Shown here: piece after piece, positions 11,101-23,690 of the stretch
How the letters are laid out: every line of letters starts with the position of its first letter
Numbering within the stretch: position 1 is the stretch's first letter
Source: Sclerurus mexicanus
Taxonomy: Eukaryota > Chordata > Aves > Passeriformes > Furnariidae
DNA: 64,000 nt
Reading direction: 5' to 3'
Assembly: GCA_013396755.1 (NCBI GenBank)
Contig: VWZF01006058.1
Coordinates: 46,174-110,173 of the forward strand
Made by a program: the position numbers and the translations under genes
The notes under the pieces: generated by a model
The model's database searches: none
What the model saw: only the letters and a program-made list of their open reading frames with translations
What the model was told of the DNA's origin: nothing

Positions 11101-14100
11101 ATTGCTCTGTGTCCGGTTTGTCTAGGGGGGATCCATCCCTTGTTCTTCTCCCCAATTCTTCTGTGTGCTTGAACAAGTCCCTTTGCTTCTCTCTGCTTCC
11201 TCACCGGGGAGTTGAGAGGAGAAGGGAATTGTGAAGCTGGAAACTGTTACAGGCTATGTTAATAGGGACTATGCACTACGTGCATTACATATACACGCAT
11301 TATAAATGTGTGCTAATGTGAATTTTACCTACTCAGCTTGATTCATGCGCCAGTTGAGCTTCACTCACCCAGGATATTCAGTTGTTTTAGAAGTATTTCT
11401 AAAAATTGCTCTAGTGGTGTCTGCTTTAGGCTAGGTTTATGCAAAGAACACTTTCTTAAGGCCAAAAAGAGCTGTTTACATCAGCTCAAATATCAAGTCA
11501 ATGAGGTAAAAACTAACATGTTGTGCATTTGAGAATAGAAATTCCAACTCCCAAACCCAGAAGGTTTTGCCATCCTTTTTTGAATCCGTTCTGTCAAAGT
11601 GTGATTGTTTTCTGACTTTTTAAGAGAAAAAAATCACAAATATAGGCAGTCGAATAGAACAAAAAGTCTGAATGCTGGACAGTATGTCTTTCAAAGATAT
11701 TTTTGGATGCCTGCTCTGGTAAAGGCCAATTATTTTGCTCTGTGAGTTTGAGTTAAACTGACAGAAAACGGAGATAATTAACTCTAGTAAGGTGAAAATA
11801 CGCAGTGAGTTACAGTGTGCAGACCATGCAGGGTGCATCTATGTATAGAAGCTCCTGAGTTGGAATCTTCAAGCAGTCAGGCTCTTGGCAGGTCAAGTAG
11901 CACCTTGCTCTATTTGGGCCATAATAATCCACTGGCCTCTGCAGAAATTCAAGGTGAGGTTCATTCATCTCTCCACCAGACACCTATGAGTTTATTTATT
12001 ACCAGCAGAAGGGAGCAGTAGACTTCACACTGAACATCATGAGCTCGGAGTAATACCTAGATGCAAACATTCTGGCAAATAGATGTGGATTTCAGCCCTA
12101 GGAAAGGAGGATGTTTTAGGCTGCTCTCTGGCCTGTGCTTGCTGGGTACAGCAGGGACTGTGCTCCTGCTGAGACCTCCTTCCAAGCCTGCACTAGCAGC
12201 ACTCAGTGCCCTGAGTCCATGGCTGTCTTCTCTGGGGGTAGGGCTGCCTGGCAGATGTGGGCAAGACCATCATTTGGTTTATCTAGATCACTAGAATGAT
12301 GTTTTGAAGCCTCCCTTGATGGGTTTGTCATCACACACAGTCTTTATTTGAGAGTCTGAGAGAGGCGTATAATAAGAGAAATATTTTTGTTTGTTTAACG
12401 CCAGTGAGGTCATTCTTGGGGAGTACAGAAAAGTACAGGATATGTGTTCATGTGAGAGTGAGGTGGCTGGGGAAGTCATCTTGGTTTTATTTAGACAGTT
12501 TTTGGCAAGGGCTAGGCAAGAATGAGTTGTAGCTGTAAATGAATCCAGCCAAGCTTGTAGGGAAGGGTGGTTTGGTTTTACTTCAGTGCTTTCCGTGTTC
12601 TAACAGGACAAAGTCAGGGAAGCCTTTCTGGGCTTGTACACGCTCCAGGCATCACTCCTCTTAGACTCTTCTCTGTTCCTCCTGCCAACTGGCACAGCCT
12701 TTTTGAGTCATCACCCTGCTATGCTTTGGGCAGAATTACCCCTGTTACAGTCTCACTGAGGTCAGGGAAAAGATGAGACTGGGTTTCTGGAAATGTATTT
12801 GCTGTCCAGTCTGCCTGTATTCATTTCTGCCTCTTGCCTTGGTCCATGAGCTCACTCAAAACCAGTGGTTAAGTTGGGAGTATTCTGGGACACAGGATTT
12901 GTGCAGCAGATGCCATGGAAGGCACATAATGCTGGATGGATTGTTTTCTCTTGCCAGTGTGTACGTTAAGTACTAGGTTAAATCCTTTTGGATTAGGTAA
13001 GTGAGAGGAAAAGAGACTGTTTCCAGAGGGTATTTTCTTTCCATGCCCCTGATTTGTGTGTACTTATGATTTTGCTCTGAACCGGAATCAGCGTGTTTGG
13101 CACATTTGATCTCTCCATTCTATTCCGGTTATTGAGATTTGAAGTAGCATCCCCAAAAAAGTGCAGATTCCTTCGGGAGGACTCTGAGCAGTCAGCACAG
13201 CACTTTGCCACAGCTCTGCTTGCCAGCATGCTACATGCTATTTATATCTCCTCTTATCCTTCCCAAGTCCTGGCTGCAGAAGAAGTACAGCAGTCTGGGA
13301 TCTGCAGACAGACCTCACATGAGCCCTGGTGTTCCCGTTCATGTGTCGTGTGTCCTGTAATAGCAGCAACATCTCACACAAAACAGCATTCCTAAAACCA
13401 GCCATCTGGAACACTCAGGCCCTATTCCTTTCTGCTAATAATTGTCTAAATGCCCTCTCTGGTCCAAATATTTATTTGTTGTTTTTTTGGTTTTTTTTGT
13501 ACATGCTGCTATATACATGCTCTTTGAATATTTGAATCTTGCATCAGCCTGAGAATAAGTATAAGAGATTATACTTACTACACTGGTCTTAAGTGTGGAG
13601 TAAGGGAGTGAGGCCCAGAAAATTCAAGGCACTCTTCCCTTCAGATGTGGTGTCTCAAGTACACGAAGTCTGCAAATGCAGTAGCTGGAGTGTATGTGCT
13701 ATCTTTCGGGAAGCTTTTTGTGGGAATGGGACAAGTGGGTGCACAGCAAGAGAGAGCAGTGAAGCTGGAGGAGGTGGAGATTGGGGACGAAGGTAGAGAA
13801 GCTGGAAATCTGCCTGGCAGGGTGTGCAGAGGTGCTGTTGAGAAATAGCTGTGAGAAGAGTGCAGGGTCGGAGACCAGGCTGGATCTGCTGTGAAAAGGG
13901 GAAGGTGAGGCCAGGGAGGCAGCTGTCAGATGACAGGTGGGCCAGAGAACTGGGGAAGGTGGGGCTGAGCTCGAATCAGGGGAAGAAGGACATCTACAAG
14001 CAAATGTACTAGCTAGGATCTGGGATTAAAATGACTGAAAACAATGTTGTTAGTTTAGGGAGTGTGATTATCCCACAGATATGGCTTAGAAGCTGGGTAA

Positions 14101-14921
14101 GTGGAAAAATACTTCATTTTACCTCTAAGAATCACCTGTCTAGGAAGCATAAAGAAGAGAGAAGATGGGATCAGCAGCCTGTGACCTGAGACTGTGACTG
14201 GGAGAGATGGGTCCTGGTAGGGAGGCACTCTGTGACACCGGGAAGAGGAAAATGTGCACAGAGCAGGGTCAGGGCCATAGGGACTTTGAAAAGGAGTCTG
14301 TGTTTTTTGTCTGTGAGTAGAGTGTATCCACCAATTCAGAGGAAACAGCACTCGACCCTTGTAAGTGGCGAGTGACCACCAAGTGACCCTTGTGATTCCA
14401 CGAGTGCATTCCCTGTGGGTTTCCATAGCAAGTAGAACCTTTGTAGAAATGCCTTGAGGTAATTTCAGTTCCCACGTTTCTTCCAGTTTTCCATTATTCT
14501 TACCCTGGCTTGCAATTCCAGCCGGACAAGCTCTCAACATGAGGGCCTAAGCTGATTGACAAAATACCTGCTGGATTCTGCCTTTCCCTTTAGGATAAAT
14601 CTTGGTCTTTTGCAGACGAAGTAAGAGCACATCAGAGCTCCAGTGCTGCACTGGGGCTCCAGGCCAGTTCTACCTTTGCCAAAAAGGAGTTTATTGTAAA
14701 ATGTAGTGTCAGTCACTGACTCTAACAGAGAGTAAGGAGTGTTGTGGGAAAATCTCTTCTGTTACCTGTTGACACATCAGTAAAATACCAAGAGAGCTAC
14801 AACTATTGCTACACACTTTTAATTATTTATTTTTAAGAGAAAAAAGTACTATGAGGTGATACAGCCTTGTGAGTTTACTTTGTTAGGATATTTAGCTGTC
14901 CATTTCTCCTTCATTTTTTAG
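8158..14921. other. Host non-coding sequence, possible first intron
   Basis: If the candidate exons on either side are real, this is an intron of about 6.8 kb. It holds a 15-base A run (10292-10306), a short (TG)n near 9797, and a perfect 8-base-pair hairpin, CACCTGTA / TACAGGTG (arms 9996-10003 and 10008-10015). A strong isolated donor AG|GTAAGTGAG has its GT at 12997-12998. No protein domain or transposon is recognised. Confidence 0.5.
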
Positions 14922-15097
14922 GCGCTAGCTGCAGGATCGGGAACGGGTCTGTCCTCTCCACTCCAGTTCAGCTGAGGCTGGAAGCATTGCAAAAGTAAAA
15001 TCTTCGCCCTCGGAGAGGATGGGAGGTCCAGCCTGGATGGTGCTTCACCGCTTGCTCTCAGCTGGGGCGCAGCCTGACTTCATTTCACAGCCGCAGG
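14922..15097 (+). CDS. Candidate exon with initiator ATG (partial, unknown protein)
   Basis: A 176-base segment sits between a pyrimidine-rich acceptor (TTTTTTAG, AG at 14920-14921) and a strong donor CAGG|GTGAGTG (GT at 15098-15099). It has eight CpGs, well above its surroundings, which is typical of real exons near promoters. An ATG at 15019-15021 has a strong Kozak context (A at -3, G at +4). It opens a frame of 26 codons plus one base (phase 1) beginning MGGPAWMVLHRLLSAG. The start is mildly hydrophobic but not a convincing signal peptide. Upstream in the exon all frames have stops, so this would be the first coding exon. I do not recognise the protein. It could also be a non-coding exon or chance. 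Confidence 0.35.
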
Positions 15098-15462
15098 GTG
15101 AGTGTAGAAACAACACTCCCTACATGAAAGAGCACGGAAACATAAAGGGTTAGGGGAAAAGCTGCTGTGTCCAAAGGCACGGCTCAAAACCTCCAGAGAA
15201 CATCATCCATCTCTATCTGCTCTTTACCCCACACTCAAATGCACACCTATGTGCACGTGCGCTGGCTGGGAGCCTGGATGCACGAATAAAAGCAACAAAA
15301 ATCAATATGCTGCTCACATCAGGAAGATAATGGTGGGTTGTACCTCTGGTGCTGGGATCAGCTCTCTAGTGTGTACTGAGCAGGGCTGTTTCTAATGCTT
15401 TAGCAGTAAAGAATTATTAATATTTAAATATCTATGCCTTTCCTGTTCCACTTTTCCTGAAG

Positions 15463-15497
15463 GCATGCTGTTATACATCATGCTATCCCAGAGACAG
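15463..15497 (+). CDS. Candidate 35-base coding exon, phase-compatible with the previous one
   Basis: A long pyrimidine tract ends in GAAG (AG at 15461-15462), and the segment ends at a strong donor ACAG|GTAAGAA (GT at 15498-15499). The preceding candidate exon ends in phase 1 with a G. Adding the first two bases of this one gives a Gly codon, then eleven open codons (MLLYIMLSQRQ) ending exactly in phase 0. The phase agreement is the main support. With three possible phases and a short exon, a chance match is not unlikely. No family is recognised. Confidence 0.22.
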
Positions 15498-18400
15498 GTA
15501 AGAAAATGGATACACTGAGTGTTTGGTTGCTGTCTTTTTTTTCTTCTTTTGTTTTTTTTTTAAATTCAGTCTCTTTTTCTTATCCCAGCATTGCTGGTAG
15601 AACTGTCATGCTTGTAAAAACTCTGAGATGGAAGAACTGACATCAAGAAAAAGAATTGATATCAGATAATGCCCTTGCTCTTTTGCCTGTTTGCCAGAGC
15701 TCCCCACTGTCTGCATTGGGAAGTTCATTTCTGCGTAGCAAAATCAGAATCAAAGCAAAGGGATTTGGACAGCATGTTCTCACATTTTTGGGCTCCTGGC
15801 TTGCTCTAATAATAGAATTATGCTGCTTTCAGGATGTTTAAGGCTTTCAGAACATTGAATGAAAAGGCAATGCGTAATGGGAATAGTGACATTTACTCAC
15901 TCTACAAAGGCATTTGGGTAGTAGGATGCTGTCTGACTTTAAGACAGTGGAAAGTGTTGCAGAAATGGAAGGTCCCTGGTCCCTGCAGGGCTGTGAGCAC
16001 CAGGCTATAGATTAATCAATGCAGCCCATTTATAACCATCACTATAGAACAGTTACCAAAAAGTCCTCTCATGGGTGATGGGCAGTTTTTGCTCTTATGT
16101 AGCAGTGCTCTCATAATAGGTGGGACTGTCTGTATGATACGGATCTCACTACCCTTCATAAACACAGAAACTGAGGAAGAAACTCAAGCTCTCTGAAATG
16201 TGCACATTCCAATAGGGAATTCATATATGGAGGGTCAGTAACGGGTCCTTAGGAGAAGGCTTGTTAGTTCAGGAGCTGTGGGATGAAAGAGCAGAGAGGG
16301 GTACGGGGAAGGGGCAGAGTTTCTCTGCCAGCTCTCAGGGCAGAGCAGGGCACGAGCAGCAGGAACAGAGGAGTGCACTTTGCACTTCACATGGACTTAC
16401 CCTGTGTGGAAGCCCTGAGCAGCTCTAGTGTCTCCAAGGACAGTGGTTGGAGACACTGCATTCACTGTATTAAAAACCTGGTCTGAAGACCACAGAAATC
16501 ACCGTAAGTGTTGTACTTGTCTTGTTCTCTCTTCTGGTGCAGGAAGAGTGATCTTCAGCAGCACCAATAAACTGAAGGGCTGCATTCCTGTATAACTGCA
16601 GGGGCGCCTGGGTGCCCACATTGGCCTTTTGTGTCTGAAATCCTTTACAACACAGCGTTTCCTCCTGGTGCCAGGCAGTGAGGTCCGGGCACTGCCTTGG
16701 CTCTCCTTGTACAGATGTGCAGGAGGATGATACGACTGCTTTGCTGCCTCCTCATGCCAGCTCAGTCCTGCCACATCCATGCAGTCACATGTGACTGTGT
16801 GGCAAGGGTGCAGCAGCTGGGAGGGAGTGCTTAGCAAACACTGCTGCTGTACCCATGCAGGGAAACTAATTTTCTTCATCCTGAACTGAATTATTTGCTC
16901 TTTATACAATAATGGATTATTCTCCCTGAATCACCAAGTTTCTTAAACTTTGGGGTTACAGGCAACTTCTTAAATGCCAGACTTGCAGATGTGGAAAAGC
17001 AAAGTCAGGTTTCATTATTTAATAGTTCTTTCTGTTATGACAGCCTTGAAGGTGTTCTCTCTGACCCAGCATTAGTCCCGCTTGAGCACATCTCTGTCCT
17101 CCAGACATGTTTGGCCAGCAGAGCGTTTGATGTGCATGGCAGGGTGCTGGGAGGTCAGTGGTGCTGGGGCTGGGGCAGCTCTGCGTGACAGAGCAGAGGG
17201 AAGTGCTGGATAATGTGCCTTCTGTGAGGAACAGTGATAACTGCACAGGAATTTATACCCTGACAGCTCAACTGCACGCACAGATTTAAAAATAAAGAAG
17301 TAGTCAGGTGTAACTCTTCTAAACAGAAATAACCTCGCCTAAAATGCAGGTAGGAAAAGGAGACTCATGATCAACACGTGGGTAAGAACAGTTGTGCTGG
17401 AGCAAAGAGAGGTCCTTGCATCCAAATACCTGATCCTTGCTGATGGTTTGGGAATAGATAAGATGCTTAGAGAAGCATAAAAGAAAGATATTAGTACTCA
17501 AAATGCAGTTGTATCAGAGATTCCTGCAAGGAAAAACTTGTGGTTTCTGTTTTGTTTAGTTTTCTTTCTGGTAATTCTAAACATCTCTGCCTTTTTACTG
17601 CTTCTGAGTCTCAAAGTAACTCCTTCATAGACCCACTCATGATGACTCTCATATTACTCTGTTTAGAGAGAGCAAGCAAACCATTGATAAGTATATTTAG
17701 TTAGCAGTTTCACCTTTGTGTGCATCACCGTGTTTTAAGAACAGTGAATTTGAATGCTCAGTCAGCTGTAACTCCTTGCAGTCACATTTAGGTTTAATTA
17801 CTGAGATAACTTTGTACCTTTACCAAGCCAATCAAGCAAGTTTCTCATTCAGTCACTTCTGTGTGGGGCTGTACTGGTGGGGCTGGGGCAGTGTGGGGCT
17901 GCTCAGGGCAGAGCTGTCAGAGCAGAGCTGGCTGAGAGTTGCATGACATGAGTTTGTGCCACTCTGTGAGTTCTTTGAAGCTGAAATTTGCCCACAGTAG
18001 CTCTGGGGTTTCTTTTCGTGTAGCACAGAGGTATTTTTAATGAATTGCATGTATGCACTTCCCTAACCAGGGATTGCCCTTTTGCACCTGTAACTAGTAT
18101 GATCACCAGTGCAGCTTTACCAAACAAACCTCTGAATTCTTCTACAAAATGTGGGAATGTCTCAAAACCAGACCTGCCGAGCTGATGCACTCTTTTTGTA
18201 AATTCATCTGCTGACCCTGATCCTCTTCTGCCTCTGTCTTTGCATTCAGGAGAGTACATGGCTAACATTTACAGGCACACAGGGTGTGCTGGAGCTTCCC
18301 TGCCTGTGTCTCTAGGACAGGCACTGTCCCTCAGTGCTGAGCAGCACAAGGACAGAGCATGGAGTCAGTTTGTGACCTGGGCAGAACCAGCAAGGATTGC

Positions 18401-21400
18401 TTGAGACCATCAAGTTCTTATTCACTTGATGTGGGAACAAATCCATTTTCCAAGATATGAAGTTAGTTCTCTAAGTCACTGTCTTGGCTTTGTCCTTTTC
18501 AATTACTTCATTTGAAAGTCAGCGGCTATATTAAATAAACTCCTATCAAAGGGGCTTGGAAAATCTCTTTTCTAGCACATCCCCGGGGAAAATTACTTGA
18601 GAGAAATAGGAGACTTGGCAGCACTAATTCACCATTAGCTACCAATTGTGTTTGTGGATGGTCAATGTCATGCCAGAAATAATGCAGGATGACTTAATTA
18701 TCTACCTCCTGATGCTGGCCTGCTTCCCTTTCTGGTCAGCCCATTAAAAACATGTAAAAGCAGAGAAGAGAGGAAGACAGCTCATTTATGTTTGGGCATT
18801 TTTTGCCTTTGAATGCTTTTCCTTATGAAGTGGGGCTTGGTTTTGCCTCTCAGGTCTGGTGCAAACCACTGGCATTGCCTTTCCAGAGGCCTTTTGACCC
18901 ACATGAGGCAGGTTTGTTTTTGCCAGCCTGGTTTGTAGCTGGAGCCTTTAGCAGTGACAGCAGAGGATGACAGTGAAGCCAAAGAGACCCTGTTTATCCA
19001 CAGCGACCTCGCCTGAACTGTGCAGTGCTCCTGCATTGCTTGCTTGACTGGAGAAAGCCATGATTTAGTAGTCAGTGTGCATAAGAACAGGATTAAATCA
19101 TCACTGTGACACGGCACTGGCCACAGTTCATTTTTGGGGCTCAGCCAGGCAGCTTCATGTCAGCACACTCTCGGGGCTGACGTGCACTTGGCAGCGCATT
19201 AAGTCGGAAGGGATAAACCAGTGGCGACCCATGGCACTGTCAGACAGCTCAGTGGGCCACAAATCAGCACCAGCCAGCTGCAATCTCAGCCTGAGATACG
19301 AGTGCAAGTCAAAGCTGAATGTGCTGTGCCTTGAAGTGGCAGGCTGAAGAGGGCAGTGGTTTGGGGGTGGCTTGGAGCGCTGGTCTCTGGGGGTACTGTC
19401 AGTCCCCTGGGCAGAGCAGGCACAGGGAAGGGGAATGTCTCCAGGGGCAGTTTAATCCACTGCCAATCGTATGGCATCTTATATCGCAGGCCGGGGAGTT
19501 CCAACAGGAAAGGAAGAGGTTTCTTGCATGTGGACTTCCACTGTGTTTCTTAATTGAGAATAAAAACGTGTTTCTTCAATTCTGTGGAGAAGAGTTGAGT
19601 GTTTTCAGCTGGCTGTAGTGCAAGAATATTTAATCTTTTAGGTGACTGCTCATCCTGGTATCCAGAGCTATGCTTTGTGGAGCTGTTGCTCACAGGATTA
19701 AAGTGAGTGTTTTAGTGTCTGTAATTCTGCCCACAAATATGAAAGAGCTATTTTATTCAATTATTATGTTTGTACTACAATGACTGTTAATTTTCCTTTT
19801 ATTCAGATATGAAAAGAGCAGACTCCCCTGATTTTTACAGGTGTGATAAGAAGCAGTGAGAAATGCAATAATGCTCCTTTTTGCATTATTGGTCTTAATA
19901 TGACCATTTGCCAGTAGCTTTTCACGCAACTACTTGTTTATTTTCCTGATTTGGTTGCAGTTTCTTTGTATATACCATAAAGATAGTTACTTGAGACTTG
20001 CAGTACAGAGAACAGAAGGTCATTTCAGATAATTCAGCAGTTCCCTAATCCTATCATTTCACTATTAAAGGACTCTAGCTTTTACTATTTTTTCTTTATA
20101 CTGTATGTGAGGGTTTTTTAAAAAGTAATATATATAGTATAGAAAAAACCAGACATGTAAAAACTTAGAGCTTACTGAGGATAGAAAGTTGTGTGATAGA
20201 TGAACAGTGCTGAATTTTTACAGGAGCAAATACAAGTTTTCCAGGTATATTCGGAGGACATGGGTTACATGACCAAAAAAAAAAGCCTTTTAATTCAGAA
20301 ATTGCTTGTAAGGTGTTTAGTTTAATCCACACATGACCATCTGAAGGAAGATTACGCAGTGAGTAAGGCCTCCCTCCCAGGACTGACTGCCTGAGAAAGG
20401 CTCAGACTGGGAGTGAGGACAGCTGTTGTAGCACCATGAGTTTGGCCACACTGCCTCCACCCCAGCAGCTTTCATTCCCCCCTGACCCTGGCTGCATCTT
20501 TTCTATTTAAGACGTAGATTAGGTTTATGTGGTATTATTGTGGTATTGTATGTGGTATTATTGTGGTATTAGGTATTGTAAGTCAGATTCCCGTTGATGA
20601 AGTGCTCTTGCTATGCAGTCATAATCCCTGCTTCTGAAATAATATTTCATTAAATCTGCCTGGGCGAGGGGACTCCCTCAGGCTTGTAATTTAGGAGCCG
20701 TTTGAGACAAGCAGAGCCTTTTTTTTCTTCTTTTTTCAGTGTCAATGATTTTTGATTGGAGCTGAATTTCCAATGCAATCAGAGAAATATTTTAATGTGC
20801 TTTGCAGTGTTGTCTCCTCCTTATGGTGTATTAACATTGCTCAAGTAACTGCTCTTCAAACAGGTTCCCCAGCCAGGAGCTCTGAACGCTGCTCTAGCCC
20901 CTGCTATGAGGATGGGAGTTTCAACAAGCCCCTGAGCTTCGGGATGTGAGAGAGACTCGTGTTGTTGTTTGTTTTCCCCCGATGGAATTTAGAGTTGCTG
21001 CCACCCAGTGCAATCCTAAAGGGGCAGCGAAAACCATGACTTCATGAGCCAGGGTGGAGAGATGTGCTGTGCTGGTTTGGTCAGGGGCTGTCACAGGGGA
21101 AGGGACTTGCTACTGAGCAGTGAGAGGAGAAGCAAACACAGGGTACACTCTCCCTTCTTCAAACTAGGTCAGTCCTCATTAGGCAGCATTTTCATATGTC
21201 ACAGAACACATAAACCCCAGAGTGCAATACTTCTTTTCTGAATATAAATGGGCTCGTGTTAGTTTTGTGGATGTGAGAACCTACAGTGTACTGTACTCTT
21301 ATTTTAGCACTAACGTTTGCCCAGCTGCTGCAAAACGCTGGATGTTAACTCGCTGGAGAAGTTTATGACTTTCCTTCAATTTACTGTCTCAAGCCCTGCA

Positions 21401-22515
21401 ATCCTGATTAGGTTTTTGCAGCAAGCATGTGCAAATGATGCTGCGAGTGTTTCAAATGGCATTTTCATGCTCACAGCTCTCGGCTGCTAATCAACCTGCA
21501 GAAGTGCTCTAACATTTAAATAGCTCCGGCAAACTTCACCAGAAGGACTTGCCAAGAGCAAAGTGCAACATTAAAGCTTCATTTCACTGAAGCTGCAGGC
21601 TTTCACATGCCCATTCAGCTCTGACATGAGCCCTTCGGAGCTGAAGTTGCACCTGCTCCTGAGATGCACACTTTTCATCATGTGCTAGTTTTGTTTTCCA
21701 GGGCACTTGAGAGCAAACCCCTGGAGTGATCCTGGGGAGGAAAATGTCAGTAAGGCTGGGATCCGTATGCTTTTAAGCCAGGAGCAACAGAGCTGGCATC
21801 TAATGTGTTTCTCTTCCTGAGTACTTTGTTTGTTGTGTTTATTTTCTTTTATTTAAGCAAAGAAACCTACTGGCAAAAGTGCTGCTGCTGCTTGTGCAGA
21901 TCTCAGTTTGTACTTCGCTGCCTTGTGAACACTGGACCTGTGACTGGAGCCTCTCTGGGTCTGCCAGTTGTGAAATTGGGAGGGTACTTCTACCGCGTTA
22001 GAAAACGGCCAGTTGTGAAAAGCTTGGGTAATATAAATTTTCCATTTTATTGGATCAGTCTTGCCTTTGAGTGAGAGAAGAAATATGTGTAGGAACTTTT
22101 CTTTCTTCAACTTTCAACTTATTTGGGGATTCTATTTTAAAATTTTGAGGACATTTAGTGAGTCTGTCATCCCATTTCACGTATAGATCAGCTTTGCTGA
22201 CAAAGCTTTAACAAATATCCTGAGTTTGGGCAGAACAGTGAGAGTGTGGCTTGTGAAGGGAGTGCCGAGCATCTGAGTTCTGCCTGGTCCCTGGCCCTGT
22301 GGGCTTGTCGAGGACGGTGTGGTGCACAATGAAACACCTTGATTTAGATGCCCATGGTTTGCACATGAATCTCTTGTAAGTGTGACTGCACTTTTGAGGT
22401 TTCCCCTGTGCTAGCTGTATGTGTGGCTTGTCCTTGTGCTCATTTCACATCTGGAACGGAGTTAAACTTCTCTGCTCCTGGTTTCTGCCACAGTCACCAA
22501 AGATCTCAGAGGGAG
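15498..22515. other. Host non-coding sequence, no gene called
   Basis: No domain-bearing frame is seen. T-rich tracts lie at 15534-15565 and 20720-20740, and a two-copy 23-base duplication at 20526-20571. The stretch 21300-21620 has a mixed-base, non-repetitive texture of the kind often seen in conserved non-coding elements, but that cannot be judged without an alignment. The retroviral insertion begins at the right end. Confidence 0.55.
20526..20571. repeat. Two-copy 23-base tandem duplication
   Basis: A unit of the form TATGTGGTATTATTGTGGTA plus three bases is repeated in tandem and is itself built from GTGGTATT sub-repeats. A third partial copy follows to about 20580. This is a simple local slippage product. 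Confidence 0.7.
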
Positions 22516-23039
22516 TGTGGCTGTTTGACCCTGGCCAAACACCAAGTGCCAAGGGCCTACCACAAAGGCCACCCACCCTATTCTCCCCAGAGTGCAGCCA
22601 TAGGGAAAAGGAGGGGAAAAACCCAAAAAACCCCTTCAAATCGAATTTCAGCAGAACTAAAACAGTTTATATATATTTCCACATATATACAGAGACGAAA
22701 AGAGAACATCTAGTATCTCTACAGGCAGTCACACACAATAAAGAACAAGAAAACAAGTTTTCACTTCCCTCTCACCAAAACAGCCGCTGCTTGTGGCCAA
22801 GATGCCTCCTCCCCAGCCAGACCCCGACCGACTGCCACACGTGGCTGGTCACCACTCCAAGGGGTGACCACAGGGAGCTCCTCAGCCCTCCAACACCGCC
22901 GGGAGAAGGACTGACCTCTGGCTTCCGACTCCCCCCTTATATATCTAAGCTGATGTAAAAACCAGGATGGAATACTTCCCCAGTTCACAGAAATCATGTG
23001 ACCTGGTCTCCAAGGAAGGCCTAAAGTTAAACCATTACA
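22516..23039 (-). repeat. 3' LTR
   Basis: This is a 524-base repeat matching 26977-27635. In element orientation it starts TGTAATGG at 23039, directly after a polypurine tract, and ends GCCACA at 22516, giving the usual TG...CA ends. A TATA box lies at 22943-22936. There is a block at about 22531-22550 that the 5' LTR lacks, either retained here or inserted. Confidence 0.85.
22936..22943 (-). promoter_or_regulatory. TATA box of the 3' LTR
   Basis: TATATAAG on the minus strand is followed by a G run, with the same arrangement in both LTRs. It fixes the transcriptional direction of the element as leftward. Whether it still promotes transcription into the flank is unknown. Confidence 0.55.
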
Positions 23040-23057
23040 TTCTCCACCCCTTATTCC
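23040..23057 (-). other. Polypurine tract
   Basis: GGAATAAGGGGTGGAGAA on the minus strand abuts the TG that opens the 3' LTR. This is where plus-strand DNA synthesis would have been primed, and it is what sets the LTR boundary at 23039. Confidence 0.65.
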
Positions 23058-23334
23058 ATACTATTTTTACGTCACACCTATATCCCGTATTCGCCTATAT
23101 CCCGCGCATGTATAGGTCTGGTCTTGTCTTTTGATCCTGTCTTCTTGTTTAGCACCAGCAGCAGCTTCATTCGGATCTTCCTCATCTGGTGACTTATTTC
23201 TCACACCACGGAACATTTGGGTCTCTCTCTCTTGTCTGGTGACTTATTGTCCTGCAACACACAACTCAGAATACGAATTAATTTTCCCCCGAGGTTAAAT
23301 CTCCTTGAGGCACACACTGGATCTCTCCATTTTA
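23058..23334 (-). other. Non-coding stretch between integrase remnant and polypurine tract
   Basis: No envelope-like frame, signal peptide or fusion-peptide pattern is visible between the integrase remnant and the polypurine tract. The space is too short for env. A GATATAGGNG motif occurs twice near 23083-23105. This supports an env-less ERV-L-type layout rather than env loss by a recent deletion, although a deletion cannot be excluded. Confidence 0.5.
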
Positions 23335-23690
23335 ATTCATTACCCACCAGGTACATCCTGGTCCTTGAGCAAAGACAATCCCACGAAGGGGTTTGCCTTG
23401 GCCCAAGGCAGGGTTAACCCAAACTGCTTTACCTAACATACCTCTCAGGTGAATCACTGGGACTTTGTCTCCATCTACAATGTGGAGGGATTCTGCTTAG
23501 GCAGGGCCAGCTCGCTTGAGAGAGCTTCTAGTGCTGACCAGCCGTGTGGCTTTTGCTAAGTGTCGATCCCAGTTCTTGAAAGTTCCCTCACCCAATGCTT
23601 TCAGAGTGGTTTGCAGCAGTCCGTCACACCGTTCAACCTGCCCAGCGGCTGGTGCATGATATGGAGTGTGATACACTCGTTCACTAAGTA
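23335..23690 (-). pseudogene. Integrase C-terminal remnant
   Basis: In the minus-strand frames, conceptual translation gives short stretches typical of the end of a retroviral integrase: a HAPAAGQVERC-like motif near 23622-23682, and a basic and then hydrophobic stretch ending in TWW near 23345. The piece is interrupted by a stop near 23500 and lies in a different frame from the RT fragment just upstream. The zinc-binding region and the catalytic DDE core are absent. The remnant is therefore incapable of integration. Confidence 0.65.

Noticed and set aside
12958..12996. 39-base segment between a good acceptor and a very strong donor
   Set aside because: Stops in frame and no neighbouring exon; kept only as an isolated donor note.
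22419..22958. 179-codon plus-strand open frame
   Set aside because: It crosses from host flank into the 3' LTR antisense to the element; a shadow of repeat sequence.
23058..23334. Search for an envelope gene between integrase and the 3' LTR
   Set aside because: Under 300 bases, no open frame or fusion or membrane pattern; treated as env-less.
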